IMG/VR virus record: IMGVR_UViG_3300021520_000002
Coordinates: 221,573-285,572 of that record
Strand: one strand, 5' to 3'
DNA: 64,000 nucleotides
Source of the DNA: a virus
Each line of letters starts with the position of its first letter. Positions within the stretch are counted from its first letter, which is position 1. The translations under genes and the position numbers were made by a program. The notes beneath the pieces were generated by a model. The model did no database searches, had not been told where the DNA came from, and saw only the letters and a program-made list of their open reading frames with translations. Below, in pieces: positions 15,124-23,366 of the stretch.

Positions 15124-15265
15124 TAGAGGGTGTACGATACTTTTACTGGCACCCTCTAAACCAGCTCTCAAAGGAGTCCATGATTATGTGGGAGAAAAAG
15201 CCACACCCATCACCACCCACATAATCAACCACAGTAATCGCTGATGGCATGCACCAAAAATGGTG
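15124..15265 (-). ncRNA. highly structured intergenic RNA (about 140 nt)
   Basis: Three strong hairpins in a row: a 9-bp stem TAGAGGGTG / CACCCTCTA (15124-15158), an 11-bp perfect stem GATTATGTGGG / CCCACATAATC (15182-15226) with a 23-nt loop, and CACCA-AAAA-TGGTG (15252-15265). The stretch is more G+C-rich than its surroundings and has no convincing reading frame. It ends about 20 nt before the ATG at 15104, so it may be a leader riboregulator or an independent RNA. Confidence 0.6.
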
Positions 15266-15270
15266 AGGGG

Positions 15271-15432
15271 TTATATTCTATTTTTTTCCATATCTATTAT
15301 AAGAGTTGTTAATCTTATTTTTTCTTCAGTTAAAAATTTTAAATTATTAGTTAAATAATTTTTATTATGATACTCTAATAAAGCAATTGCTTTAAGTACT
15401 TCTGCAATTTCTTGTATGCTTTTATATTCCAT
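15271..15432 (-). CDS. small helical protein
   Basis: A 53-residue protein from MEYKSIQEIAEVLKAIALLEYH (start after GGAG), wholly helical and amphipathic. First gene after the terminator at 15449-15480. Function unknown. Confidence 0.62.
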   Translation of the reverse strand: MEYKSIQEIAEVLKAIALLEYHNKNYLTNNLKFLTEEKIRLTTLIIDMEKNRI

Positions 15433-15448
15433 TATTCTTCTCCTTTTT

Positions 15449-15480
15449 ATCGGCAAGATCTATTGCTAAATCTTGCCGAT
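15449..15480 (-). terminator. terminator hairpin, ATCGGCAAGAT family
   Basis: Perfect 11-bp copy identical to the one at 549-580, 7 nt after the TAA of the beta-prime C-terminal gene. Confidence 0.85.
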
Positions 15481-15487
15481 ATTTATT

Positions 15488-17476
15488 TTACACTTGACCT
15501 AGCCAAATCTTTTCATAAATTGTTAATATTGGACTATCTATTACTTCTTCCATATCAAGTTCTATTTTCTCAACTGAATTTTTATTTGGTTGATATAAAA
15601 GACCTAATAATGGACTTATATAACTTGCTAATTGTTTATCACCAAGTTTGAATGTTGGAGTTTGACTTTGATTATATCTCCAAAATACTTTATTATCATA
15701 ATCTACTAGGAACATATTTGCAAATAACATTTCAATAAATGAACTGTAAACTGTTCCTACACTTAACATTAAAGTCATAAAATCTTGATAATATTCTTTT
15801 GGTGTTTTTGTTAATTTACTTTGTTGTTTTAACACATTTTTAACTTGATTCATAACAGATATAACATCTTCATTTTTTACTACTTTAGAATCAGCTCTGA
15901 ATGAAAGTTGATTAGTTTTATAATCAATATTCATTAATCCAGGTATATCAGATAAAATTTTATCTGTTAGAATATCTGGAAATTCATTAGTGTCAAAAGT
16001 TAGAATTGTTTGCTCATTAATTCTTTCAACATTAATCAAATGATCTCTAAAAAATTCTAAAACTTCTTTATTTTTTGGTAAATTTGCACCACCTGATACA
16101 TGAAAAGTTCGAAGGATTAATTGTGTTATCCTTTCGACCACACTTTGACCTGCAGTGATACCAACATACTTTGTTGGAAATTCTCTTGCACCAAAACATT
16201 TTCTACAAATTTTAAAATTTGGTTCTTCACAAGTTATTAAAGAACGAATATAGATTTTATTATTTATAAATTTTATAGCTTCTGAAAGAGTTAAAACTTT
16301 CCATTCAAGTTCAGTACTTTGTGGATCTCTATAATATTTTCCAACTAAAGTTTGTGCATGTTTCTGTGAAGTTACAATAATATCTAAATAATTTTCAGTT
16401 CCACAATCATCTGATTCTAGTTCCATGACCGAAAGTCCCATAACTATTGTTCTTTCAAGATACCCAGAATCTGGCGTCCATTTAGCCTTGTCCTGGATAC
16501 TTTTTCTTGTTCCTGGAGCGACTATAAAAAATTCTTCTTCTGTTAAACCTTCTAAAAGAGAGGTTTTAATTGGAATTGGAGTAATATTATTTTCCGCGTC
16601 AGCGCTATATCCGATCGAGATACAAGATCTTGCCAATTGTAATTTAGAAAATCTTGAACCTGATTTAAATAACTTATATAAATTTGATTCTTTATCAAAA
16701 TGTTTTAAACATCTTTCAACAAGAGATTCATTTATATAATAACCTAACATTATATTATCATTAGGTATTTGTTTAAGCAATCTAGTTGTTTCATCATCTT
16801 TAAGATCAACCATTTCTAAAACATCTAAACTTGGTGAATGCTTTGTAACTGATATGAAGAAGAATAGTTTCTTTTCAAGATCAGTTAATCGATCATAATA
16901 TTTTTTATTATCTTTTTCATTTTCAAGAATTAAACGACTAATCTCATTAGAATAATCTTTTTTAACACTTTTATTAATTATTATATTATTAAAACCACAC
17001 CATTTATTGAATAAACACATTCCATATGGTACTAGTTTATTTTTAAATTTAACGGCAGAATATAATTGATCATTCCATAATTCTATAGTTTCTGGAAGAT
17101 CATTAAGATCATCTATTTCTAATATAATTTTGGTTTTATCAAATTCTGTTCTTGTTAATACAAATGCAGCATACAAAGCTTCATATCTCACTGTTGATAA
17201 AAAATTGGAATTTTGATCATAATGAATTGTATTCATCCAAAATGCTTTCTGTTCCAGTTCTTTTAATGCATCAATATCATGAACAATATATATCGCACAT
17301 GTGTCTCCATCAAAATCTGCATTTAAAGCTTCAAGCATAAGCGGACTGATTTGAATTGAATCATTATCTCCATCCTCAATCGCTTCGATTAAAACTCCAA
17401 CACAACTATGACGCCATAATGAAGGTTGTCTATTAATAAATGCTATCCTTTTTAATTTATTTAAAGATTTGTTCAA
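15488..17476 (-). CDS. RNA polymerase beta-prime subunit, C-terminal half
   Basis: 662 residues, TTG start after GGAGGC. FINRQPSLWRHS (13-24) matches RpoC LNRAPTLHR, and NADFDGD (52-58) carries the three catalytic Asp residues that hold the active-site Mg (D54, D56, D58). Later blocks VAPGTRKSIQDKAKWTPDSGYL and GITAGQSVVERITQLILRTFHVSGG match the bridge-helix/trigger-loop region and the RpoC [21 protein letters not shown] segment. CEEPNFKICRKC keeps part of the second zinc site. The split from the N-terminal half falls just before the catalytic domain. Confidence 0.96.
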   Translation of the reverse strand: MNKSLNKLKRIAFINRQPSLWRHSCVGVLIEAIEDGDNDSIQISPLMLEALNADFDGDTCAIYIVHDIDALKELEQKAFWMNTIHYDQNSNFLSTVRYEALYAAFVLTRTEFDKTKIILEIDDLNDLPETIELWNDQLYSAVKFKNKLVPYGMCLFNKWCGFNNIIINKSVKKDYSNEISRLILENEKDNKKYYDRLTDLEKKLFFFISVTKHSPSLDVLEMVDLKDDETTRLLKQIPNDNIMLGYYINESLVERCLKHFDKESNLYKLFKSGSRFSKLQLARSCISIGYSADAENNITPIPIKTSLLEGLTEEEFFIVAPGTRKSIQDKAKWTPDSGYLERTIVMGLSVMELESDDCGTENYLDIIVTSQKHAQTLVGKYYRDPQSTELEWKVLTLSEAIKFINNKIYIRSLITCEEPNFKICRKCFGAREFPTKYVGITAGQSVVERITQLILRTFHVSGGANLPKNKEVLEFFRDHLINVERINEQTILTFDTNEFPDILTDKILSDIPGLMNIDYKTNQLSFRADSKVVKNEDVISVMNQVKNVLKQQSKLTKTPKEYYQDFMTLMLSVGTVYSSFIEMLFANMFLVDYDNKVFWRYNQSQTPTFKLGDKQLASYISPLLGLLYQPNKNSVEKIELDMEEVIDSPILTIYEKIWLGQV

Positions 17477-17499
17477 GCGGCCTCCTTGATTTTCTCCTT

Positions 17500-17685
17500 C
17501 TAAAATTCAATTGTGACTTTGATGTTTTTTGGAAATGGTTTTGGAAGTTTATCTTTTAATAAATAAACTGTTCCTATCCAAGGTCTTTCTCCATCATCCT
17601 CTTCCTTATATCTGACTGTACCTTTTGTTTCTTTTTCTATTTCAAAATCTAACTCTATTTTTTTATCATCAAAAGATTTACTCAT
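17500..17685 (-). CDS. small acidic protein ending in TAG
   Basis: A 61-residue protein (MSKSFDDKKIELDFEIEKE...) with a beta-rich C-terminus (WIGTVYLLKDKLPKPFPKNI). It lies directly before the beta-prime C-terminal gene. Ends TAG; read-through would reach a TGA overlapping the next start. Function unknown; an RNA polymerase accessory role is only suggested by position. Confidence 0.62.
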   Translation of the reverse strand: MSKSFDDKKIELDFEIEKETKGTVRYKEEDDGERPWIGTVYLLKDKLPKPFPKNIKVTIEF

Positions 17686-17902
17686 TTTCCTTTTTCTCCT
17701 TCTTTGTTATTTTCCTAAGAATTTTTACAACTTCATCAATTATCTTACTCCATATTATTTGTATTAAAAGAAATAAGAGTAGAGCTTGTAAAAATCCCCC
17801 ATACCATATAATACTAAAATTTGATGGAAAATATAATTCACAAAAGATTCTCATAATTGATAATAATGATATTGATATTAAAAATATTAGTATATATCTC
17901 AT
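17678..17902 (-). CDS. small membrane protein
   Basis: 74 residues with two transmembrane helices (about 3-20 and 33-52) and a basic C-terminal tail (RKITKKEKKENE). The stop overlaps the next start region. Function unknown. Confidence 0.66.
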   Translation of the reverse strand: MRYILIFLISISLLSIMRIFCELYFPSNFSIIWYGGFLQALLLFLLIQIIWSKIIDEVVKILRKITKKEKKENE

Positions 17903-17904
17903 CT

Positions 17905-18096
17905 TTATCCCTTCTTTGTTAAAGTTATTTCAACATTACAACTATATTCCATATCATAATCATCAAAATTAATATTTAATGTTTCTGCTAATTTTTTACC
18001 TTTTTCAAGAATTGCTTCTTCTAAAGGTTCAACATCAAAAAATTCAACATCTACAACATCTTCAATAGCATAAGTTTCAATTATTATTTTATCCAT
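17905..18096 (-). CDS. small acidic protein
   Basis: A 63-residue, very acidic protein (DVVDVEFFDVEPLEEAI; NINFDDYDMEYSCNVEI). Possible DNA-mimic-like charge, but no family recognised. Overlaps the upstream gene by 8 nt. Confidence 0.6.
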   Translation of the reverse strand: MDKIIIETYAIEDVVDVEFFDVEPLEEAILEKGKKLAETLNINFDDYDMEYSCNVEITLTKKG

Positions 18097-18313
18097 TTCT
18101 TATTTCAGCTATCATTTCATTAAATTTAATTCTTGCCGATTTATATTCATTTACAATTTCATCATAATTTATATCATCAAAATTTCCGAAAGTTCTGTTT
18201 AATATACTTCTATATTCATTAATTACATTTGACATTTTATCAATATCATAATTAAGAGGAATTTCTTTTTCTACTTCTTCCATTCTTTTTTCAAATTCTT
18301 CATGTGATTTCAT
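18089..18313 (-). CDS. small helical acidic protein
   Basis: A 74-residue protein with long charged helices (MKSHEEFEKRMEEVEKEIPL...). Lies between the two beta-prime genes. Function unknown. Confidence 0.62.
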   Translation of the reverse strand: MKSHEEFEKRMEEVEKEIPLNYDIDKMSNVINEYRSILNRTFGNFDDINYDEIVNEYKSARIKFNEMIAEIRNG

Positions 18314-18316
18314 TTC

Positions 18317-18619
18317 TTACTCCTTAACAACTAACTCTATAATTGTGATTTCTACTTCATAATCTTTTCCATCAATATATGTTAAATCGTGATCATCTTT
18401 TGGAGTTGTACATATTTTTAGAAACTCTTCCATATATTCTTTAGCTTTATCTTCAGATGTGAATATGAATTTACTTTTAATAACTGTCTTCTGTTCAAAA
18501 CAAGCTAATTGTCCACGAATACTGAGTTGATATAATTTAAGATCTTTAATATTATAAGTTGTTGTTTCAGAATATTTAAATAAACTATCAGGTTTTATAT
18601 TTGTTTTCTTCTTACTCAT
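18317..18619 (-). CDS. hypothetical protein between the beta-prime halves
   Basis: 100 residues from MSKKKTNIKPD, the ATG following GAGGAAG; it overlaps the end of the beta-prime N-terminal gene by 8 nt. Mixed alpha/beta with YLKLYQLSIRG-like strands and a C-terminal EVEITIIELVV strand. Function unknown. Confidence 0.65.
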   Translation of the reverse strand: MSKKKTNIKPDSLFKYSETTTYNIKDLKLYQLSIRGQLACFEQKTVIKSKFIFTSEDKAKEYMEEFLKICTTPKDDHDLTYIDGKDYEVEITIIELVVKE

Positions 18620-19802
18620 CTTCTTCCTCAATATTAATTTTTTTCATTCTAACTATTGTTGTTGCTAACAATTTTTCTTGTGGAACATCTTCAGCTGTGA
18701 AGTATTCAACAAATTCATCAAATAATTGTTTATTATCTTTATATTCTTGAGTAACAACAGTATGATATATTTGAAGATAAGTATATTCTGGATGTTTTTC
18801 TTGAATATAATTAGCAAAATAAGGTAACCACAATTTATATAAAATTTCTTTACTTACTTTAATTTTATATGGTGGTAAGCTTGGATTGATTGTAATTACA
18901 GATCTTGCCGAAAACTCAATAGTTTTACCAAGAACAGATGATCTTATAAGACCCCATTTTCCAGATATATTTTCAAATACTTTTTCATATACCTTATCAA
19001 CATAATATTGATATTTAGCGGTCATTCTATCATATTCCTGAATCATTTGTTCTACAATTTCATCATCTAATTGTTCTTTCATACTTTTGTTAATTCTTAA
19101 TAACCAATCTTCTTCTTTATCATCTTTAACACTTCTTGTTGAAGCATTAGATTTATTTAATTGAACTAAACTAATATAAGGTTTATTCACTTCTGTATAT
19201 CTAAAACTTTCAGGTTTATTTGGATCTCTTATTACCGGCCGAACTTCAGGAGGTAATACTTTTATTGTATCCATTATATAACCTTTATCAAATAATTCTT
19301 GAGCTACAGCAATATGCATATAGTCCGCTAAATATTTTAAACAAAGAATAAAACTATATATTCCTGTTATTCTTAATGGTATAATATACCATCCATTTAT
19401 TTTATTAATTGAATCAACAATTTTTAATTTAGTTGTGTCACCAGATAATGCAAGAAATCTTGATGTTGCAGCTGTTGCATCTGCTCTTCTTGGATTTAAT
19501 AAATGTTTATGTGTTCCAACTATTTTCTTAAAATACTTTGTTCTTTTTGTTGGTTTAATAACCGGAAAAATTAAATTTATTTTACCGAAAGTTGATAATC
19601 TTGATTCATTACTAATACACATTACTCCACATTTATCACAAATATTTCCTTGATCAAGAACTTTTACTGATAATTTACCACATTTACATGTAAAATCTTT
19701 TATTGGTCCAAATATACTTTCACTAAAAAGTCCATCTTCATCAAACTTATTCTGTTTGTTAAAGATCTTGGGACTTGTTACTTCGCCTCGGTACTGTCCC
19801 AA
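18612..19802 (-). CDS. RNA polymerase beta-prime subunit, N-terminal half
   Basis: 396 residues with a TTG start 7 nt after GGAGGCG. GEVTSPKIFNKQN...DGLFSESIFGPIKDF (6-37) is the RpoC N-terminal signature; Cys39, Cys41, Cys55 and Cys58 form the first zinc site. LGKTIEFSARSVITINPSLP near residues 285-305 matches the RpoC LGKRVDYSGRSVI segment that contacts DNA. It ends where the catalytic domain (next large gene) begins. Four small genes separate the two halves. Confidence 0.96.
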   Translation of the reverse strand: MGQYRGEVTSPKIFNKQNKFDEDGLFSESIFGPIKDFTCKCGKLSVKVLDQGNICDKCGVMCISNESRLSTFGKINLIFPVIKPTKRTKYFKKIVGTHKHLLNPRRADATAATSRFLALSGDTTKLKIVDSINKINGWYIIPLRITGIYSFILCLKYLADYMHIAVAQELFDKGYIMDTIKVLPPEVRPVIRDPNKPESFRYTEVNKPYISLVQLNKSNASTRSVKDDKEEDWLLRINKSMKEQLDDEIVEQMIQEYDRMTAKYQYYVDKVYEKVFENISGKWGLIRSSVLGKTIEFSARSVITINPSLPPYKIKVSKEILYKLWLPYFANYIQEKHPEYTYLQIYHTVVTQEYKDNKQLFDEFVEYFTAEDVPQEKLLATTIVRMKKINIEEEDE

Positions 19803-19817
19803 TATACGCCTCCTTTT

Positions 19818-20273
19818 TTATTTTTTTCTGGCATCGTCGAGGATACGTTCAACTTCATCTGTTACTAGATTTTTCTTTGTATTTATTTTTCCCAATTTTT
19901 CAGCTTCTCTTTGAGCTTCTATATTTGCATCTCTCAAATCTCTTTTATTTTTACAAACTTCTTCATGTTGTTCACTAAATGGAACTTTTGCTCTAATTGG
20001 CATATTTAATAAATGATAATCATCAGTTTTTAAACTTTTATCAAATGTTGGAGATATTCTAAATTTAAATCTGATAACATCTTGACTTGTTTTACTTGAT
20101 TTTGTTTTATAACAAACAAATTTACCAAGTTGTCTTATAGCACAAGCTCCATCGGTTATAGTTTTATTAACAACTTCATCAAAAATTTCATCTGCTATTT
20201 GTTTTATAGGAGCATTTGGAAATCTTCTTTTCAGTTTATTTTCAATATCATCTGGAAGACTATATTTCGACAT
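19818..20273 (-). CDS. HU/IHF-like DNA-binding protein with C-terminal extension
   Basis: 151 residues from MSKYSLPDD. Residues 10-85 follow the HU pattern: helices, then DGACAIRQLGKFVCYKT (the beta-arm entry, compare HU G-x-F) and FKFRISPTFDKSLK (compare P-x-F-x-P-x-K-x-L-K). A charged helical tail follows (RDLRDANIEAQREAEKLGK). Could compact phage DNA or act with the phage polymerase, given that it precedes the beta-prime gene. Family assignment is by pattern only. Confidence 0.65.
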   Translation of the reverse strand: MSKYSLPDDIENKLKRRFPNAPIKQIADEIFDEVVNKTITDGACAIRQLGKFVCYKTKSSKTSQDVIRFKFRISPTFDKSLKTDDYHLLNMPIRAKVPFSEQHEEVCKNKRDLRDANIEAQREAEKLGKINTKKNLVTDEVERILDDARKK

Positions 20274-20295
20274 CAATTCCCTCCCAAGTTTTGTT

Positions 20296-20679
20296 TTATA
20301 AAGTCATTATACAAAGACGTTGATCATTTTTAATAATTGTATTATGTTGTAAAGGTACAACACAAGCATATTTTTCTTTAATAAATCTTACATCAATTTT
20401 ATCTGCCATATCACTAGGAATTTTAATACTTTTATAATCATCAGAATTAACTTCTGTTCCAACTGGAACATAATAAGTTCTACCCTGCATCATTTGAAGT
20501 TTACCATTGATAATAGAAACTTTATTTACTTCTCCTGTTGAATTATGAGTATATGCAACTACTGGAACATTTTCAATTTCTGTTTTTACAACAATTATTT
20601 TAGGTAAATTTTTTCTTTCTTCTTCTTTAAGTAATTCTTGTATTGATTCGTCCTGATCAAATTCTGTTGCTAAATTCAT
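20296..20679 (-). CDS. hypothetical protein
   Basis: 127 residues from MNLATEFDQDES (start after GGAGG). Acidic N-terminus, then a beta-rich body (VPVVAYTHNSTGEVNKVSI; GRTYYVPVGTEV). It lies between the HU-like and SWIM-like genes. Not recognised. Confidence 0.65.
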   Translation of the reverse strand: MNLATEFDQDESIQELLKEEERKNLPKIIVVKTEIENVPVVAYTHNSTGEVNKVSIINGKLQMMQGRTYYVPVGTEVNSDDYKSIKIPSDMADKIDVRFIKEKYACVVPLQHNTIIKNDQRLCIMTL

Positions 20680-20691
20680 TACATCCTCCAA

Positions 20692-21078
20692 TTATATTTT
20701 AATTTTCAAACATGCCCTAGCTAGAGCTATAATATGTTTACAACCTGATGGTATATTAAATTCGTTTTTTTCTTTTGGTCTCTTGATAATTGATCTTAAG
20801 AAAGCTATAGCATTTATTAAACTACCAGCTTTAAATACAGCATTAGCAAATTCAAATTTAAAGCTTTCACAATTACATGTAACTTTTACAGAAGATTTAA
20901 GATTTATTTTATTATCATAAATTTCTATAATTTGTTCATATTTATCAGTTCTACTTTTTACTTCAATACCATATTCTGTTTTCTTCGGAATAATAGATAA
21001 TAATCTTATTTTATCAACAAGTTTTTCTCTATCTTTAAAGGCTGTTGGAAATCTAATAAAATCATTAAGTGTAAGCAA
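20692..21078 (-). CDS. SWIM-like zinc-motif protein
   Basis: 128 residues, TTG start 5 nt after GGAGG. CNCESF...GCKHIIAL (near residues 72-121) is the CxC...CxH pattern of a SWIM-type zinc site. Similar 'CNC...CKH' proteins occur in large myovirus structural regions. It is in frame with the PAAR gene upstream: only TAG GAG GTT ATA separates them. Independent initiation at TTG or amber read-through are both possible. Confidence 0.7.
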   Translation of the reverse strand: MLTLNDFIRFPTAFKDREKLVDKIRLLSIIPKKTEYGIEVKSRTDKYEQIIEIYDNKINLKSSVKVTCNCESFKFEFANAVFKAGSLINAIAFLRSIIKRPKEKNEFNIPSGCKHIIALARACLKIKI

Positions 21079-21087
21079 TATAACCTC

Positions 21088-21393
21088 CTATCCATTCGAC
21101 ATTACTGATCCTGCTGCTGTTATAATACTACCATTTATACATCCAGCAACAGTATCACCAAGTCGAGCTACACCAAGATTATTTGCCATTACAGTTGGAC
21201 TTGCAGATACTATAGTAGTAGAATGTCCACAGAAACCTATACCAATATCACCCATTCTAGCTTGTCCCATATTTTCAGTCATTACATTTGGACTTGCTGT
21301 AATTATTATTCCAGATGAACTTATACATGGTGGTTTAGCATGACAACAACAAACACCTATAAACATATCATTCATTCTTGCATTTCCTGGCAT
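21088..21393 (-). CDS. PAAR-repeat tail-tip protein
   Basis: 101 residues made of PAAR-type repeats: ARMNDMFIGVC, QARMGDIGIGFCGH, ARLGDTVAGCI, with a run of TASPNVMTENMG / SASPTVMANNLG strands. PAAR proteins cap the membrane-piercing spike of contractile tails (T4 gp5.4 type) and bind a metal at the tip. This supports a myovirus-like tail. Ends TAG, in frame with the following gene; the gene before it also ends TAG in frame. Confidence 0.9.
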   Translation of the reverse strand: MPGNARMNDMFIGVCCCHAKPPCISSSGIIITASPNVMTENMGQARMGDIGIGFCGHSTTIVSASPTVMANNLGVARLGDTVAGCINGSIITAAGSVMSNG

Positions 21394-21402
21394 AATTTCC
21401 TC

Positions 21403-22548
21403 CTAACCAATTAAGTACCAATATATTTTCCAACCATTTTCAACGAAAATCCAATCATAGGTCCATTTATCTCCAGTTTGTGTCCAATATCTTGTCCAAT
21501 CGGCACCAACTCCTGGCTCTGTTGCTGATGAAGATCTATGTTTAAGAATACAAGTATAAATATGATCACCATTGTAAAGAACTCTATCAATTTTATAAGA
21601 TTTATTAGTAATCCAATTATCATATAAAGTTACACCTGGTTCTGTTTGAGATGATGCTGTATGATTTCTTAAACATCTATAAACTAAATTATTACTTGCA
21701 TAAATTATATTATCAGTAATGTAAGCTGTTCCAGAAGTCCAATTACCATATAAATCAACACCTGGTTCATTTCTATTTGATGATGTATGATCTAATAAAC
21801 ACCCATAAACATGAGTAGACAAATATAATGCTTGTCCTTGACCATAAGCTGTAGCTAATATCCAATCACCATCATATAAACCAACATAAGTCCAACCAAA
21901 TTCTCTTAATATTTCTAATAAATACATAACAAATAATTGTTGATTTCTAGCATCAAATCCTGGAACTGGAGTTACTCTTGGGTGTGCGTTTGTCATATAA
22001 ATTGATCTAAGACCAAGACCAGAACCAAGACTATATCTAAATTCTTCCAAATTTGCCGTATCAGATGCATCTCCACCATCTATAAGAGCTTTTAAATCTA
22101 TATATCCATCTGCTATTTCTATTTCACCAGTTGTTGGATCTGGTGGAGGATCTGGATCTGGTGGTATTGTAGGTTCTGGTGGTGGAGTTGCCGATAAATC
22201 AAATAAAGATTCATAAAATGGAACACCAACAGTTAATATATCAGACCAATTTTCATATAAGCTTCTTATATCTTCACCAGCAATAAGTTCTGGAATTGGT
22301 GGAGCTTGAACTGGTAAATTCATACTGAATTTAATAGCTATATACCCATATAAAGGTAATAGAAAATCAGTCATTGAAGCTTTAACAGCACCAATCTTAT
22401 AACTATCATAAGAAGTTTGTAAATCTGTTAAAAATCCATTCATAATAGATAATAATTCTGGTTTATTTGTATAACTAGTTTCATTTATTCTTGTTGTCCA
22501 ATGACTTTGAGCTAAAGGTATCCATGTTGCGATCTGACGTAATAACAT
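21403..22548 (-). CDS. tail/baseplate protein with three carbohydrate-binding-like repeats
   Basis: 381 residues. The first half is unknown and ends in a Pro-rich linker (PPPEPTIPPDPDPPPDP, about 123-139). The C-terminal part has three copies of a module with Y-x-C-x3-H-[TR]-[SA]-S-x4-EPGV-x-x-x-x-W, resembling CBM5/12 chitin- or glycan-binding repeats. The same module recurs in the tail fibres at 43-64 kb, so this is probably a receptor-contacting tail component. TAG stop in frame with PAAR: TAG GAG GAA ATT ATG. Confidence 0.8.
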   Translation of the reverse strand: MLLRQIATWIPLAQSHWTTRINETSYTNKPELLSIMNGFLTDLQTSYDSYKIGAVKASMTDFLLPLYGYIAIKFSMNLPVQAPPIPELIAGEDIRSLYENWSDILTVGVPFYESLFDLSATPPPEPTIPPDPDPPPDPTTGEIEIADGYIDLKALIDGGDASDTANLEEFRYSLGSGLGLRSIYMTNAHPRVTPVPGFDARNQQLFVMYLLEILREFGWTYVGLYDGDWILATAYGQGQALYLSTHVYGCLLDHTSSNRNEPGVDLYGNWTSGTAYITDNIIYASNNLVYRCLRNHTASSQTEPGVTLYDNWITNKSYKIDRVLYNGDHIYTCILKHRSSSATEPGVGADWTRYWTQTGDKWTYDWIFVENGWKIYWYLIG

Positions 22549-22580
22549 TTTTCCTCCGAAAAATATTTGATATTAAATTT

Positions 22581-22606
22581 ATTATTTCTATAAATAAATA
22601 GAAATT
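22581..22606 (-). promoter_or_regulatory. phage promoter for the tail trio
   Basis: Minus-strand TTATAGAAATAAT with an AT-rich upstream box. It lies 33-58 nt before the ATG at 22548. Confidence 0.6.
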
Positions 22607-22638
22607 TTATTTTAAAAAGAAAAGATCAAGAAAAGTTC

Positions 22639-22668
22639 AGGAGTCTACCATTTAAGATAGACTCCTGA
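22639..22668 (-). terminator. hairpin terminator of a short transcript
   Basis: 10-bp perfect stem CAGGAGTCTA / TAGACTCCTG with a 10-nt loop; on the minus strand a U-rich stretch follows. It would end a transcript of about 160-190 nt starting at the promoters at 22829-22886. Confidence 0.7.
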
Positions 22669-22749
22669 TTTGTACATCAACCATTTTCCATTTTTTGTAT
22701 AAAATTTTATTTTTAAATAATATTTCAAATTAAAATCTTTTTAATTAGT

Positions 22750-22791
22750 TCAATGAACTGGGTACCATGTTACAGAATAACTACTTTCCAT
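22750..22791 (-). CDS. possible 13-residue leader peptide
   Basis: A tiny frame (MESSYSVTWYPVH) with an unusually strong ribosome site, GGAGGAAGG, just upstream. It lies in the short transcript between the promoters at 22829-22886 and the hairpin at 22639-22668. It may be a leader peptide, or the ribosome site may be fortuitous. Confidence 0.35.
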   Translation of the reverse strand: MESSYSVTWYPVH

Positions 22792-22828
22792 TTAGCCCTT
22801 CCTCCTTTTTTGAGTTTTGCTACATTCA

Positions 22829-22856
22829 ATTATTTCTATATTAAATAACTGAATAT
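22829..22856 (-). promoter_or_regulatory. phage promoter
   Basis: Minus-strand TTCAG, 6 nt, TTAATATAGAAATAAT. Feeds the short unit ending at 22639. Confidence 0.65.
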
Positions 22857-22861
22857 ACAAA

Positions 22862-22886
22862 TTAATTTCTATATGAAATGATTAAA
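22862..22886 (-). promoter_or_regulatory. phage promoter, second copy
   Basis: Minus-strand TTTAA, then CATTTCATATAGAAATTA; tandem with the copy at 22829-22856. Confidence 0.6.
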
Positions 22887-22991
22887 TATTAACTTTATTT
22901 GAACTGAATAATTTCAACTTTTTAAATATAAAGTTTAAATTAATCTGAACAATATGTATATAGAATTGAATAAGAAAAAATAATGTTCATC

Positions 22992-23008
22992 TTTAATATA
23001 GAAATAAT
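22992..23008 (+). promoter_or_regulatory. phage promoter on the plus strand
   Basis: TTTAATATAGAAATAAT in plus orientation. It opens rightward transcription in the divergent control region. Confidence 0.6.
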
Positions 23009-23044
23009 ACTCAAAAAGAAAAAGTGGGAAGGGATAAAAAAAGT

Positions 23045-23255
23045 AATGGTTATAAAGAGTAAGTCAATAATGTTGTTCATGTCTATCAACATTAACTATA
23101 CTCTTCCATATAAAACTTCGATTGTTATTATCTGTAGATTCGACTGCCATGCTATCCTTTCTTTAAGAAACAGATTCAGAAAAGAACCAAAGAATTTCAG
23201 TAATTTCTATTTGAAGATACAGATAAAAGATTCAACTTCAAAATCATTTGGTTAG
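23045..23255 (+). CDS. doubtful small gene downstream of a plus promoter
   Basis: A 69-residue frame (MVIKSKSIMLFMSININYT...) ending TAG, with GGAAGGGA about 12 nt upstream and a plus-strand promoter 40 nt before it. A 28-residue frame on the opposite strand (23064-23150, MAVESTDNNNRSF..., ribosome site AAAGGA) competes. I cannot decide which, if either, is translated. Confidence 0.3.
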
Positions 23256-23286
23256 GAATTTCAAAAACTATTCCTTAATTTATTTA

Positions 23287-23301
23287 CGGCCGGCGCGCGA
23301 G
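23287..23301. other. isolated G+C-rich spot
   Basis: CGGCCGGCGCGCGAG stands in very AT-rich DNA between the doubtful gene and the next promoter. It contains overlapping palindromes (CGGCCG, GCCGGC, GCGCGC). It may be a protein-binding or processing site; nothing further can be said. Confidence 0.4.
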
Positions 23302-23328
23302 CTAAAAATAGTAAAAATAATTTTTCTA

Positions 23329-23346
23329 TTTTCCTATAGAAATAAT
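23329..23346 (+). promoter_or_regulatory. phage promoter for the zinc-ribbon gene
   Basis: TTTTCCTATAGAAATAAT in plus orientation, about 118 nt before the ATG at 23464. Confidence 0.6.
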
Positions 23347-23366
23347 AATTTTGTAAAAAGTGAAAT

